Position numbers and translations under genes: made by a program. Positions 53,015-64,000 of a stretch of 64,000 nt of DNA are shown here, piece after piece. Source of the DNA: Chrysomallon squamiferum (taxonomy: Eukaryota; Mollusca; Gastropoda; Neomphalida; Peltospiridae). The stretch's first letter is position 1; each line of letters begins with the position of its first letter. The stretch covers positions 24,988,261-25,052,260 of the forward strand of contig CM022673.1 in the NCBI GenBank assembly GCA_012295275.1, read 5' to 3'. Under the pieces are notes generated by a model. That model did no database searches. It was not told the origin of the DNA and saw only the letters and a program-made list of their open reading frames with translations.

Positions 53015-53909
53015 GTATATTTATGTATATATTGGTACTGTTTCTAATTTTTATTATGATATTAAATACTAGTATACCCACACACACAGACATATATATG
53101 TATTTAAAATTATAAAATGCTTTCTTTATAAAATCCTTTGTAACCAAAGATAAATGTTTGATTTAAGATTTTTTTTTTTAATAAATTTCTTTTGTTGGTA
53201 TGTGTTTCCTGCATGAAACAGACAAATGACAAACTGTGATAAAAACTGAGTTATGAAGTATGTCCTGAAGATACAAGTTTAATGACCAAGGAATGTTGAC
53301 CTCTTCAACACAGTGATATAACAAACCTATTGTAGTATATACCTGCTATCTGTGAATCTATACAGCTAGATAATTCCATTTTTAAATAAATACACACATA
53401 TTAAAATATCATATATAATGTACTTAAATTTTATTTTATTAACTGTCCCAAATTTTTTTTTTAAATTCCATTCAGCTAATCAATAAAAAGCTCATGGAAA
53501 TCGCAGAGTTAATATCTGATTCATCATTTCTCAAAATAGATGTTCACCAAAAATTAGTTATAAATATTGTAGAATTAAAATAAATAATAATAATACATAA
53601 TGTTTTTTAATTTTTTTTAAATAATATATAAATAGACACACACACACACATATATATATGATTTTTTAAATTTTATATATATATAATTAAAAAAATTACT
53701 ACATGCGAAAGACTTTAGACAATTTAATCTCTTCCCATCTCTTTCATATTAAATTACTGATGAATGACAGTTTTTTTTTGTTGTTTTTTTAATCATGAAA
53801 AAAAAAACTTGCAAGTAATTAGATACATTCAATGGTGTTTTTTTCCAAAATAACAAAATGTTTGTTAAAAAAATAAACATTTACCTAATTCCTGGAAATA
53901 ATTACCTCT

Positions 53910-53910
<1 letters not shown>

Positions 53911-53943
<33 letters not shown>

Positions 53944-53958
53944 AAGAAAAAAAAAAAA
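53911..53958. repeat. Long A run
   Basis: About 30 consecutive A followed by a broken A run. No element upstream could be identified as a retroposon. Confidence 0.9.
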
Positions 53959-54965
53959 TAATGTAATTGCTTGTTAAAATAAACGATATTCACTTTCTCT
54001 AAGCATATCAAATGTATCTGAACAAAACACTACTGACTCAAACATAGATTTCCTATAACTTCCTCTGCCTGTTTTGTCCTGCAGTCCTATTAACATTAAT
54101 ACAACAGTTATTACCAGATCAAGAAGGTGAACCTAATTGCACCTATGCTAGATCCTACATTTTTTATTTACCATGATCTTTTTCTTTGTAATTTTCATCA
54201 CAATGTAACATATCAATTTCAAAATAACATATGCAATAAATATGGAACTCTTCTTTTCTGAAGTACTGAATCCCCCCCCCCACAGACAACATCTATAACT
54301 GACATCCACATGTGTTCTGATCAAGCCCCCCACCCCACCCCTGTGACAAATGAAAACAAGAAAACTTGATATTTTCACACGTTCTGTGGTAAGTAATATT
54401 TTATTCTTGAGCTGATTTTACAATAAACAAAACATCCACAGAGATGAATTCTTTTTTCATTACATTTTAATTATTTATGAGAGGCATGAAAGTGATAAAC
54501 AAAATGCATGCTGTTGATTTAATTGGTGTAAAAACTAATCAGATTGCTATGTTTTATTAAACTCAATAATTGTTTTATTATTGGTAAGGCTATAATCCAT
54601 TAGGGAGTATAATCATGAAAACAAAAAAATGCCAAAAAAACAACAACCAACTTTGGATATTTTTCATATTCCTCACAGTATTTTAAGATAATAAAAAAAA
54701 TAATATTCCATTTGACCCTGTCATAGTTATAATTAGGCAGAATCTATTTTCATGAATACTGATATGCTGAAAGTTGTCAGTACACTTCTCTTTATGTGTT
54801 CAGTGGATTGTAAAATTTATTTTGCTTTCAGAAAAACCCTACAGCTAATCTATTTGTTTACATTGGTTATTATTAGTATTTCACCACTGGCATAAAGACA
54901 TGCTCACCATATAATTATTTCAATTACCAAATACATTTTTTTTAGCCTTAAAGCAAACACATATT

Positions 54966-54969
54966 TTAC

Positions 54970-55000
<31 letters not shown>

Positions 55001-55035
55001 CTTATTTACTTATTTATTTATTTATTTATTTATTT
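54966..55035. repeat. TTTA tetranucleotide repeat
   Basis: About 17 units of TTTA with two CTTA variants. Confidence 0.95.
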
Positions 55036-55700
55036 AAATGGCAGGCTTTCTGCTTAATAATAATTTTCTTATCCTGCTATTATTCATGTCTACACATGAT
55101 AGGCACACTTCAACATACTGAGGATTTACAACATGACTGAATGAAAGAAAAGAGACCAGTTCATTGAAGAAAAAAAATTTGAGGTGTTCTGAATAACAAC
55201 ACCAACCACAACAAAAACAAAAATAATAAAAACTACAATACTACAAAAATTACAAACACAGTAGTAGTAAGAAAGATAACAACAACAATATAATAATAAA
55301 GAAATTAATTATTACTGCATCAGTAATGTTTGTTTTTAAAGGTTTTTGAGAAAGATAAAACAAAGAACTGGATTTGAACTGCATAAAACAAAGAAGATTG
55401 CTGGAGAAAAACCAAAACAAAAAAAAATCAACAAAAAAACATCACCAGATGTTACATTATGTCCTAAAGTGTGCAATACAAAAAACAGACAGAGAAAATA
55501 AATATTACAGAAATGACAGATTTACAGTTCTAACTTGTATCTTGACGAACAAACAAACAAACAAACAGACAGATAGACTTAGTTACTTTGTAGAGAAACT
55601 CACAGCTGACAATCACTTCTGTGAGAGAGATTACCAATCACTGCAAACTGCACAACAGCATGTGCAACTCCAGAACACAACAGCAGAACAAGGAACTTAC

Positions 55701-55756
55701 CATAAGAAAACACAGGACATTTGTCCACAAAAATTCCTTTTATCTGAACAGTAATC
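55701..55756 (-). CDS. Weak candidate exon
   Basis: Acceptor tggattccttccag and donor ATG/gtaagt enclose 56 bases. Two of three frames are open (one reads DYCSDKRNFCGQMSCVFL). No phase partner or homology is evident. It is listed because both splice sites are close to consensus. Confidence 0.17.
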
Positions 55757-57315
55757 CTGGAAGGAATCCACAGAAATTAGCAGGCTTGCAGAGCCACCAA
55801 TAACACACACTCTGTATTCACTTGCATACAAACTGTGCTTACAACTGTATCATATGGGACAAACAGTGAGTGAAGGTCGTATGTCAGAGTTCAAATCAAT
55901 GAGGACTGGCTGCTAAAAATATCTTGCCCTGGCCTCAATCACCAGCCAAGCTGTGATCTGAAAACCAGTCACAGAATAATAATAACAGTAGTAATAAAAA
56001 TACTGGTAGTCTGTTCATCATTTAGCGTGCAATATTGTAGCTAGATCCAATACTGAATGTTTTTTTTAAAAAATCTACCAGTTCATAATTGAGAAATTAT
56101 TTTAAATAATTAATAAAATGAACTGAAAAATGTGTTCTGCTCATGAACTATTTTAAATAAATAAAATTAATTTTAATCTGTTTAATAAATGACCAAGACA
56201 GACTATTTATCTGTTGAAAGCATATTATATTAAAAATAACAGTTCATTTTTGGTTTCTCCACAGATCAGTATGGACACATGACAAAACCACTGAAAAAAT
56301 ACAAATACACCATTTCAGTGATACTGTTTTCATTTATAGTTTTATGTTTTTTTACAGTATCAGTATTTCCTAGCAAAATTATTTATGTCATTTCCTTAAT
56401 AAAATATGCAAGTGAGCCATTCATAATAAAATGTGTCTTCTTAAGAAGCCATTTTTTTCTAGTTTGAACCTTGGGAAGTTTAAGTGTCTTAAGGGAATTT
56501 TTCTTCTTTTTAAATTGAATTTGCCATCAGCCTCATTTACACACCATTGACTGTACTTGAAGGGTCATCAGTGGTGGTTTGGATGTTCAGAACGGATATT
56601 ATAATAGCTAAAATTTTGTTATGTTTTTTCAGAATGGTAATTATGCTCATTAGGGTTCTGAATTATAACAACAACAAAAACAATGAAAAAAAAAAAAATG
56701 AAAAAAAAAGAACAATGACAAAATTAACGGGAAAAAAAAAGAAAAAAAGAAGAAAGATTTATTTCCTTGAGGTTAATGAATGCAACTTTCATTCAAAATA
56801 CCATTCTTTTATATGCATTTCTTTTTCAGTTCGTGATTTGAAATGGTCATAATTATGTGTTTATAATAATATAAATAACAATCTTGTTTTAAATTACATT
56901 AATTTTTAAATTATTATTTTTTTTTTTTTATTATTATTATTATTATTTTTTTTTTTTTTTAAAGGAACCAAATCAAACTAAAAACTAATAATATGCTAAG
57001 AATACAAGTTTCAGATATAATTTAATACAGTTCATTTTATCTGCATTGCACGCCCAGAATCATTACACTTTATTCTTTGGTTGTTTGCACATTATTCTAT
57101 CACTGAAAGCAAAATTACAATAGTAAATGGATGATGATACAGCATGTATCAGTTTCTAATCCAGCAATATATCTCTTGGCTGAAAAATGGTAAATAGCTT
57201 CTACATAGCAGACAACACTTTTATAATATTCTAAGTGAATCTGACAAAGACTTGGGTGTGTTGTACTGTAAACACAGTCATCGATCTATATCAGTTGTTT
57301 CTGAAGGAAAAACAA

Positions 57316-57990
57316 GACAATGTTCTCAACGTATTCACAGAATTTACTGTCTGATTCACACTAAAGACAATGTTCTGAACACATTCACAATATTTACTGT
57401 CTGATTCACATTAAAGACAATGTTCTGAACATATTCACAATATTTACTGTCTGATTCACATTAAAGACAATGTTCTGAACATATTCACAATATTTACTGT
57501 CTGATTCACACTAAAGACAATGTTCTGAACGTATTCACAATATTTACTGTCTGATTCACACTAAAGACAATGTTCTGAACATATTCAAATATTTACTAAT
57601 TCACACTAAAGACAATGATCTGAACATATTCACAATATTTACTGTCTCATTCACACTAAAACCAATGTTCTGAACATATTCACAATATTTACTGTCCAAT
57701 TCACACTAAAAACAATGTTCTGAACATATTCACAATATTTACTGATTCACACTAAAAACAATGTTCTGAACATATCACAATATTTACTCTCCGATTCACA
57801 CTAAAAACAATGTTCTGAACATATTCACAATATTTCTCAATTAACTCACATTAAAACCAATGTTCTGAACATATTCACAATATTTCTCAATTAACTCACA
57901 CTAAAACCAATGTTCTGAACATATTCACAATATTTCTCAATTAACTCACACTAAAACCAATGTTATGAACATACTTACGATACCTGCCAT
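57316..57990. repeat. 50-bp minisatellite, about 14 copies
   Basis: Early copies start at 57316, 57366 and 57416 (exact 50-base spacing) with gacaatgttctgaac, attcacaatatttactgt and ctgattcacactaaa. Copies after 57650 diverge, with tctcaattaactcacac replacing the end. Unit length varies later from about 45 to 57. Confidence 0.95.
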
Positions 57991-59269
57991 TCTCATTTTC
58001 ACATTAAACTATCAATTCTTAATTCTCATCATTAAGAGAAGGCTGACCAGAAGAAAAACAAATTTAATGTGGTTTAAAAGTTCAAGGGCAGACTGCTTGC
58101 TTATATGGTCACAGTGAAATAAAAGCTTCTGTAATGATTTGTTATTTAAATTAAAATCCTGCTTTTGTACAGGCAGAACATGATGGAAGTTAAATTACCT
58201 TTAAATATTTTAAAGTAATTTTCAAGGAGAAGACATGAAGATTGTAATTAAAATTCACAACTGATTCATCATCTAATACTGTAATGAAAGAAAAATTTAC
58301 TAAGAAAGCTTAATTGTTCATTCATAATACAGATTTGTAACTGATTATTAACTAGGTTTCTGAACAAAATTGATGAACTATTTAACATGCTGCAACGATA
58401 AGTTTCACATTAACCAAAATCCGTTACCTGCAGTAAATTAAAATACTGCATACTGTTTACAACCAACTAGTTACAAATGTGCTTTATGTTTGGCTTAGAT
58501 CAATCAAAGCATTGTCTGTATGTAATACTATAATTCTTTTCTCAGCAAACAACAGATCACAGTGAAAACAAGAACGTTTTTATATTTTGTCAATACGTTT
58601 TTAGTGATTAAGGGAAAACTCTGCTTTCAGCAGAGACATTAACAAATCACTCTTTAATGGTGAAGGAAGTTAAAACAAAATTTAATATGGTGTCACTAAA
58701 AATGCCATTAAGTATGAAAATGTCACTTAAAACACTATTTTTAACATGAAAATACTGTTGGTTGAAAAGCTGTTTAATATGAGAAATGCTGTTTTGCTCA
58801 GCTGCTGTTTGGAGGCACTTATTGTTATCTGGGTTGTGATGTCTTCACAAGTCTATTATAGAAAATGTAATTACTGGGTACCAGTCTGTCAGTAGAAAAA
58901 TACAGACAGCCGGAATAACAGAAGCTGCAGAGTGTCACCTGTACTGAAACTGCACAAATTACACTCTGTACAAAACTGGTTATTTAACAACAAAAATTTT
59001 CAACACAACGTAATTTTTTCAAAAAAGCATTTACATCTGTTTCTTTATATAATCAAACAAATTTACCCATAATGTAAGTTTATGACACAGTCATATCTAA
59101 ATGTGACGCAAATGGGATCACCTCAAGTATTAGTTTCTGGTGATAAACAAAAATTGAAAAAGATATTTTATTTGTTGTTCCCTTGTAAACATTTACATTT
59201 TTATTTTCAATATTTTTAACACTAAAACTGGCCAATATAATGCGTTTTTTTTTTTGTTTTTTATTTTCA

Positions 59270-59490
59270 ATATTTTTTAACACTAAGTCTGTTTGTTTTC
59301 TACTTGGCTAACAACAGACTGTAGTCTGTTTGTTTTCTATTTTTTTCTAACACAGACTTTTTTTTTTTTCTACTTCTTCTCAAACACAGACTGTAGTCAG
59401 TTTGTTTTCTAGTAGTCTGTTTGTTTTCTCTAACACAGACTGTAGTCTGTTTGTTTTCTAGTTCTTCTCTAACACAGACTGTAGTCTGTT
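59270..59490. repeat. Short repeat of 30-45 bp
   Basis: The words taacacagactgtagtctgt and ttgttttctagttcttctc recur about five times with variable length. The word acagactgtagtctgt is a near-perfect palindrome (agact-gt-agtct). Confidence 0.85.
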
Positions 59491-60984
59491 TTCATACTTG
59501 CCAATATATTTTGTAATAACAATTCTTCTGATCATTCAGATATCTGCACCACAGAGACAAAACAATAAATTCGTTTGCTGTGTTCTATCTTTTAAACAAA
59601 TCATATAACATTGCCAGTGTCACTCAAGGCTATGAGTATAAAAGAGAGTACTGAACATTTTATAGTTAGATGCTGGGTGAATGTGATAAAGGTATAATGA
59701 ACTTTAGGGGTGACAGTGACAATGAGTTTATGACTGACAGCTCATTACTCATGTTGACTGTTGTAACAGCTGCTGTTTTGCTTGTGTATTTCGCACAAAC
59801 GTGTCCACATTTTCATCTCAGAGTTCAGAACTAGGGTTGACGGTTCCTTCTATTTTTTTTTCCATAAAAATATGGAGACAGAGAATAAAAGATGTCATGT
59901 AAACATATTGAATGTTTTACTGATTTATACAAATTATTTAATTCAGAATCTAGGATGAGAAAAAAAAAAAAAATGTTCTCTCTCTCTGCTATTTAAAATA
60001 TAAATCAGAAAAATAATTTTTTTTTTAATCATATAGAGATTTTCATTTTCATTTTTCTTATTAATTTTAAATTTTTTCTTTTACTTTTTTTTTGTTATTT
60101 TTCTTTACTTATTTTTTTTTTAGGGGTGGTGGTGATGGGAAATCAGGAATTATATTTTAAATATATATATATACATACTGTTAGAAATTATTTTCTTATT
60201 GCTAAACACAAAACAAATTCTGTTGACACCAGACAAGATAAACATGAGACAAGCTTGTTTTTACCACACTGAAAGTTAATTAAACCAGTCACACGAGATA
60301 ACTAAAAAGATATGGTAATCCCTTAAACCAGCAAGTAATCCTCCAAACATGAGTGACACAAACATTTCATTACACGGAAATCAATAGAAGTCATAGAGGA
60401 TGAATATTCAATTTAAACACAGTAATGGTTTCATTCTGAAATACTCTTCAATGGTGGGTAAATATTCAAAGGTTAATACTGCTTTTTTAAAAAAATTTAT
60501 ATCATAGAGAAATACTGGACACAAAAGATTTAACAAAAATAAAGAAGCTTAAATGCTTTTTCATTACGGAAAAATTTAAATTACTTGCATTAATTCTTCT
60601 TTTCTTTAATTCTCATTACAAAAGACTCAACATTAATGTTTCTTTATGGGAAGAAAAACAATTGCTTTTTGCAATTAAGAAAATGAAAGTCAATTAACGT
60701 ATATTTATTTTCACAACACCTGATCTCAGTTTATAGTGAATGTTTGTTAGATGTCAAAGATATAACAGTGATGTGGAAGAGGAAAAGCCTTAGGATAATC
60801 TAATAATGTATGTGCAGTGGATCTTTTATGTATAAACTTCCTAAACAGCACAATACATTATACTGTGGATTTTGACAAAAACTGGTTATTACAACAATTT
60901 AGCAGCAAGTGAAATTTCATACAAACCTACCCATAGACAGGGAAATGTCCTCTATTAATAAACCAGACAATAAATTTGTTTTAC

Positions 60985-61028
60985 CTTAACACAGCATTTC
61001 CTGTTCTGGATCTAATCATTTTGTCCTT
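60985..61028 (-). CDS. Weak candidate exon with ATG
   Basis: An acceptor-like ttaataagtcag and a donor AAG/gtaaaa enclose 44 bases containing ATG with the open frame MIRSRTGNAVL and a phase-2 end. The phase fits the 13-bp candidate at 47208. The acceptor is mediocre and no similarity is recognised. Confidence 0.15.
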
Positions 61029-62317
61029 CTGACTTATTAAAGCATTTAATGACACATGTGAATTCAGACCCTCGCAGATCACTTTGTCTGTTACACTTGT
61101 CTTTTTATAAACTTAAATAATACAAGTACTACAGAACTGTTTTCAAAGTGGCTATAAATAAGATTTGTTCTCAAAGCATCCAAAATGACCAGCTGATTAG
61201 TTTGTAAATTGGTTTCTGGACAACTGAAGAAAATTACTCTTCATCTTGCAAGACTACAGCCAGAAGTAAAAGAGATCACCCGACACCAATCAACATATTC
61301 AGAGAAAAAGCCAGTTAAAATTATGCACAGTCACAATGAAAATTTTAACTAAATCTGAACAGAAGTTACTTCTTAATGAGTTACAAATTATCAGTCTGTA
61401 TTTTACAATTTTACATTAATGATAATTAGAAATTTGAAATGATATTTTAAAATTAATTTTCAATAGAGGGGTATGTTACACATTCAAAGAAATGTCCAAT
61501 AATTGACAAAACACAATATTATTATTATTATTATTTTCTTTCTTTCTTTTTTTTCTAAAGAATGTGAAAAGCAAAACTTTAACTCACCAAGAATTCCTGC
61601 TTTTCATTTTCAGCAGTTCCGTTTCAAACTGACTGCACTTTTGTGTAATATAATGAATAAACTGTTCAGATAAATTATTTTTTTTTTTTTTTTTTTTTTT
61701 AAAGAATGAAAAATAGAAATCACTTTTAAAAACAAGTACTGTAACTTCAAACACCAGTGTAACAGTGATGTTGACACAATTAGAACATTTATAACAGACA
61801 GCTGTCTCTCTCACATTACACACTTGAGAACAATGATTTAGGATATTGACACTTGGGAAAATCCTTCATAAAACAAGAGACTTGTTCCAGCTGAAATTTC
61901 CTCCAGCTATTAACTGAGCTTTCTTCATGGTCAGTCAGCAACTGCACAGGACAATGTTAGATTTTAATAAGAAATTCAACATCCTGCTAACACAGAAAAA
62001 TCCTAGCAGTTCACAGGTTTGTTGTTATGTAAAGTCAACAGTTGTGACCACAAAAACTCAAAAAAAAAATCCTCCTTAAATCTAATACATTTATATTAAT
62101 ATTACACTAATACTTGAAATCCACATGTGCACAATACTTTAAACTGTTATTAACTAATTCATTTTAAAAAACAAAAAAAAATAAAAATAAATAAAAATTA
62201 ATAAATAGTACAAATTAGGTGATACAGATCAATTTTCATTTATCTCTTAGAAATGAATTTTACATTTAGACAATTAATAATGTATTTAAAAAAAAAAAAA
62301 TTAGTTTATACATTTAC

Positions 62318-62330
62318 CTTGAATACCCAT
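62318..62330 (-). CDS. Possible start-codon exon (MGIQ)
   Basis: A minus-strand ATG (MGIQ plus one base) runs into the donor CAAG/gtaaat. The phase-1 end would fit the exon at 3469-3590. The preceding 150 bases are less AT-rich than usual and could be a leader. The start context is poor (C at -3). Four residues give no homology information. Confidence 0.18.
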
Positions 62331-63670
62331 GTGAAAGTCTGTGAACTCGGAATCAGTGTTAATCGGCAGCAGAGATGAAGAGTGTTTGTGAAATGTATTT
62401 TATTCTCTGCTGTCAGGTAATTTGCTTATTGATTTATCCTCTCATGAACTGTAATCCACGATGCCCAGCCATTTCAAAATGGCTAATGATGAAAAAAGGA
62501 CACCGAGTATTTAACTAGAATACAAACATAGGCAACCTCTCCGAAATATGAAGTGTTTAACCTGTGTCTTTTAATACAGCTTGCCGAAATATCACAGATT
62601 TAATTAACAGCTGATCATATTGGAGATGTGTAAGAAGAGGAAGACATCTGATGAGATAATGTAATCAATAATGTGAAAGTTTTGTTAAAAGGGAAGAAGA
62701 GGGCTTTATTCAGCCAAGTACTTAATACATCTTTAATGTGAAGTTTTTATCTGGTGGAAATACTGTCCAGGAAGTTTAGATATAACTGAGTAAACTAACT
62801 GCTGCAACACAAAGGACTACTTATTGATTAGCAGCAAGGAACCTTCTATATTTACCTTCCTATAAACAGGAAAAGTATTTATCACAACCTTTCAAATAAC
62901 TGAGGACTAATCGTGTATTCTAACCACTAGAATACAGCCTGCCTTTCAAAACTTTTGTGTTTATTATCAAGAACTTTGATATCAATTTTTTGTTTTTGAT
63001 TTCTAACTTCTGAACTTCAAGATTGGTCTACAAAATAATTTTTTTTTATATTTATATCTTTAACTCCATTTTAGCTCCTGCACAAAATTCAAAACTAAAC
63101 TGTGTGTAGGTAATTTAGTTTATAAGTCTGTGACTGTGGTAGATCAATAAGACAATCTGTCTGCTGTGGACAAGTAATTATGTTTCCGCTCAAAGTAATG
63201 GTTATCAATTCTCCAGGTGTTTGGTATCATTAGTCATGAAGACCAGACTCTGGGGACTTTTGCATGCAGAACTGTCTCTCAAACAAAATGCTTTCATATC
63301 CTAGGAGGTTTATTGTCAACATTTATGGGCGTCAGATGTCTTTTTGAAAACTGCAGATAATGAAAGAGAAAACTCAAAGCAGCCAAGCAACTAAAAAAAA
63401 AATATAAAATATAAATAAAACATTATTCAAAAAAATAAAAGAAAAAGAAAAATAAGATGTTTACTTCTAAAGTCTAGGCTAATAAAATAAAATAAACTTT
63501 TAAAATGAAACTCCACAGGATTTGAAACTGGTTAAAATTCACGCTTGTTGTAGTTTCAGCAAAAAGAAAAAACGTGGCAACAATTTATTTTAATTTTAAA
63601 AAAATAAGTCAGAATCGCACCCTATTTTTAGTCAGACTTGACACAATCAGCCCAACTGTCTGGTACTCAC

Positions 63671-63679
63671 CTGTAACAT
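63671..63679 (-). CDS. Possible start-codon exon (MLQ)
   Basis: ATG TTA CAG is followed by a consensus donor gtgagt in phase 0, compatible with the candidate exon at 43056 or the long exon at 26736. Just upstream, aatttcacatctcag could instead be an acceptor, making this a 10-bp microexon. The donor is the strongest part of the evidence; the coding status is a guess. Confidence 0.2.
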
Positions 63680-64000
63680 CCTGAGATGTGAAATTTTAAG
63701 TGTATATTAAATCACTTGATGCAGTGCAAGTTCAAAAAGAGAGATAGATATTCACTGTTAAATAAACTTGGCACATCAGTGAGAGTGAGCTTAAGTAGTT
63801 AATATATCACATGTCAAAATTCTGATTTAAAAAAAAATAAAATTTAACAAAAATATATATATATATACTTTTTAAAGTTTGTCTCATAATGAATAAGCCA
63901 CAGAATTAGTTCAGTGGTTAAAATAGTTACCTATTTTTTGTGTTTGTAGGCATTAAAAATAATTATCCTGTAATACTTTCTATTTCAAAAACCTAACTGT

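Larger units (their letters stand above)
48718..64000 (-). other. Upstream intron or intergenic sequence
   Basis: No confident gene on either strand. It contains AAT/AAAT runs (49985-50075), TA (52976-53010), an A run (53911-53942), TTTA (54966-55035), the 50-bp array (57316-57990), a 30-45 bp repeat (59270-59490) and several weak exon candidates. Whether it lies within the AMPK gamma transcription unit depends on unseen upstream exons. Confidence 0.5.

Noticed and set aside
61584-61823. 79-codon minus-strand ORF ending at a gtgagt donor (61586)
   Set aside because: The donor is good, but the frame runs through a T/A homopolymer and the only acceptor nearby is weak; phase 2 has no nearby partner.

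Overview
This is a strongly AT-rich, intron-rich animal genome window full of microsatellites and minisatellites. No bacterial, viral or organellar gene organisation is visible. The style (long introns, small phased exons, dense AAT, CA, CT and TA simple repeats) suggests an invertebrate, perhaps a lophotrochozoan such as a mollusc, but the species cannot be read from the sequence.

One gene can be supported, on the minus strand: the 5' (amino-terminal) half of an AMP-activated protein kinase gamma subunit, of PRKAG2 (gamma-2) type. Transcription runs from high to low coordinates and leaves the window at position 1, so the four CBS nucleotide-binding repeats lie mostly outside. Two anchors identify it. 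The exon at 88-191 encodes the start of the conserved gamma core ([20 protein letters not shown]). The exon at 26736-27266 begins DLSAFAMPLLD, very close to DLSSFAMPLLD in the long vertebrate gamma-2 isoform. Common exons with good splice sites and matching phases follow at 22224-22269 (phase 0 to 1), 3469-3590 (1 to 0), 2091-2136 (0 to 1) and 88-191 (1 to 0).

Upstream of this trunk lie several mutually exclusive ATG-bearing exons with phases that fit it: 28704-28748 and perhaps 31731-31880 feed the long exon; 22429-22662 feeds 22224-22269; 20305-20335 and 9194-9248 feed 3469-3590 directly. The picture is of nested promoters giving one kinase core several different N-termini, as known for vertebrate PRKAG2 and fly SNF4Agamma. 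Weaker candidate exons lie at 23632, 38286, 43056, 47208, 48605, 55701, 60985, 62318 and 63671.

The rest is intron or upstream sequence. It holds a 20-bp G/T-rich minisatellite with a 1.4-kb decayed tail (15.9-17.5 kb) and arrays of 23 bp (21.6-22.1 kb), 57 bp (26.5-26.7 kb, touching a splice donor), 37 bp (29.4-30.0 kb), about 87 bp (45.1-45.4 kb) and 50 bp (57.3-58.0 kb), besides many simple repeats. A CpG-dense patch at 37.46-37.63 kb stands out. I recognised no transposon ORF, tRNA, rRNA or CRISPR. Exon calls rest on reading splice sites and phases by eye; no alignment or RNA evidence was available.
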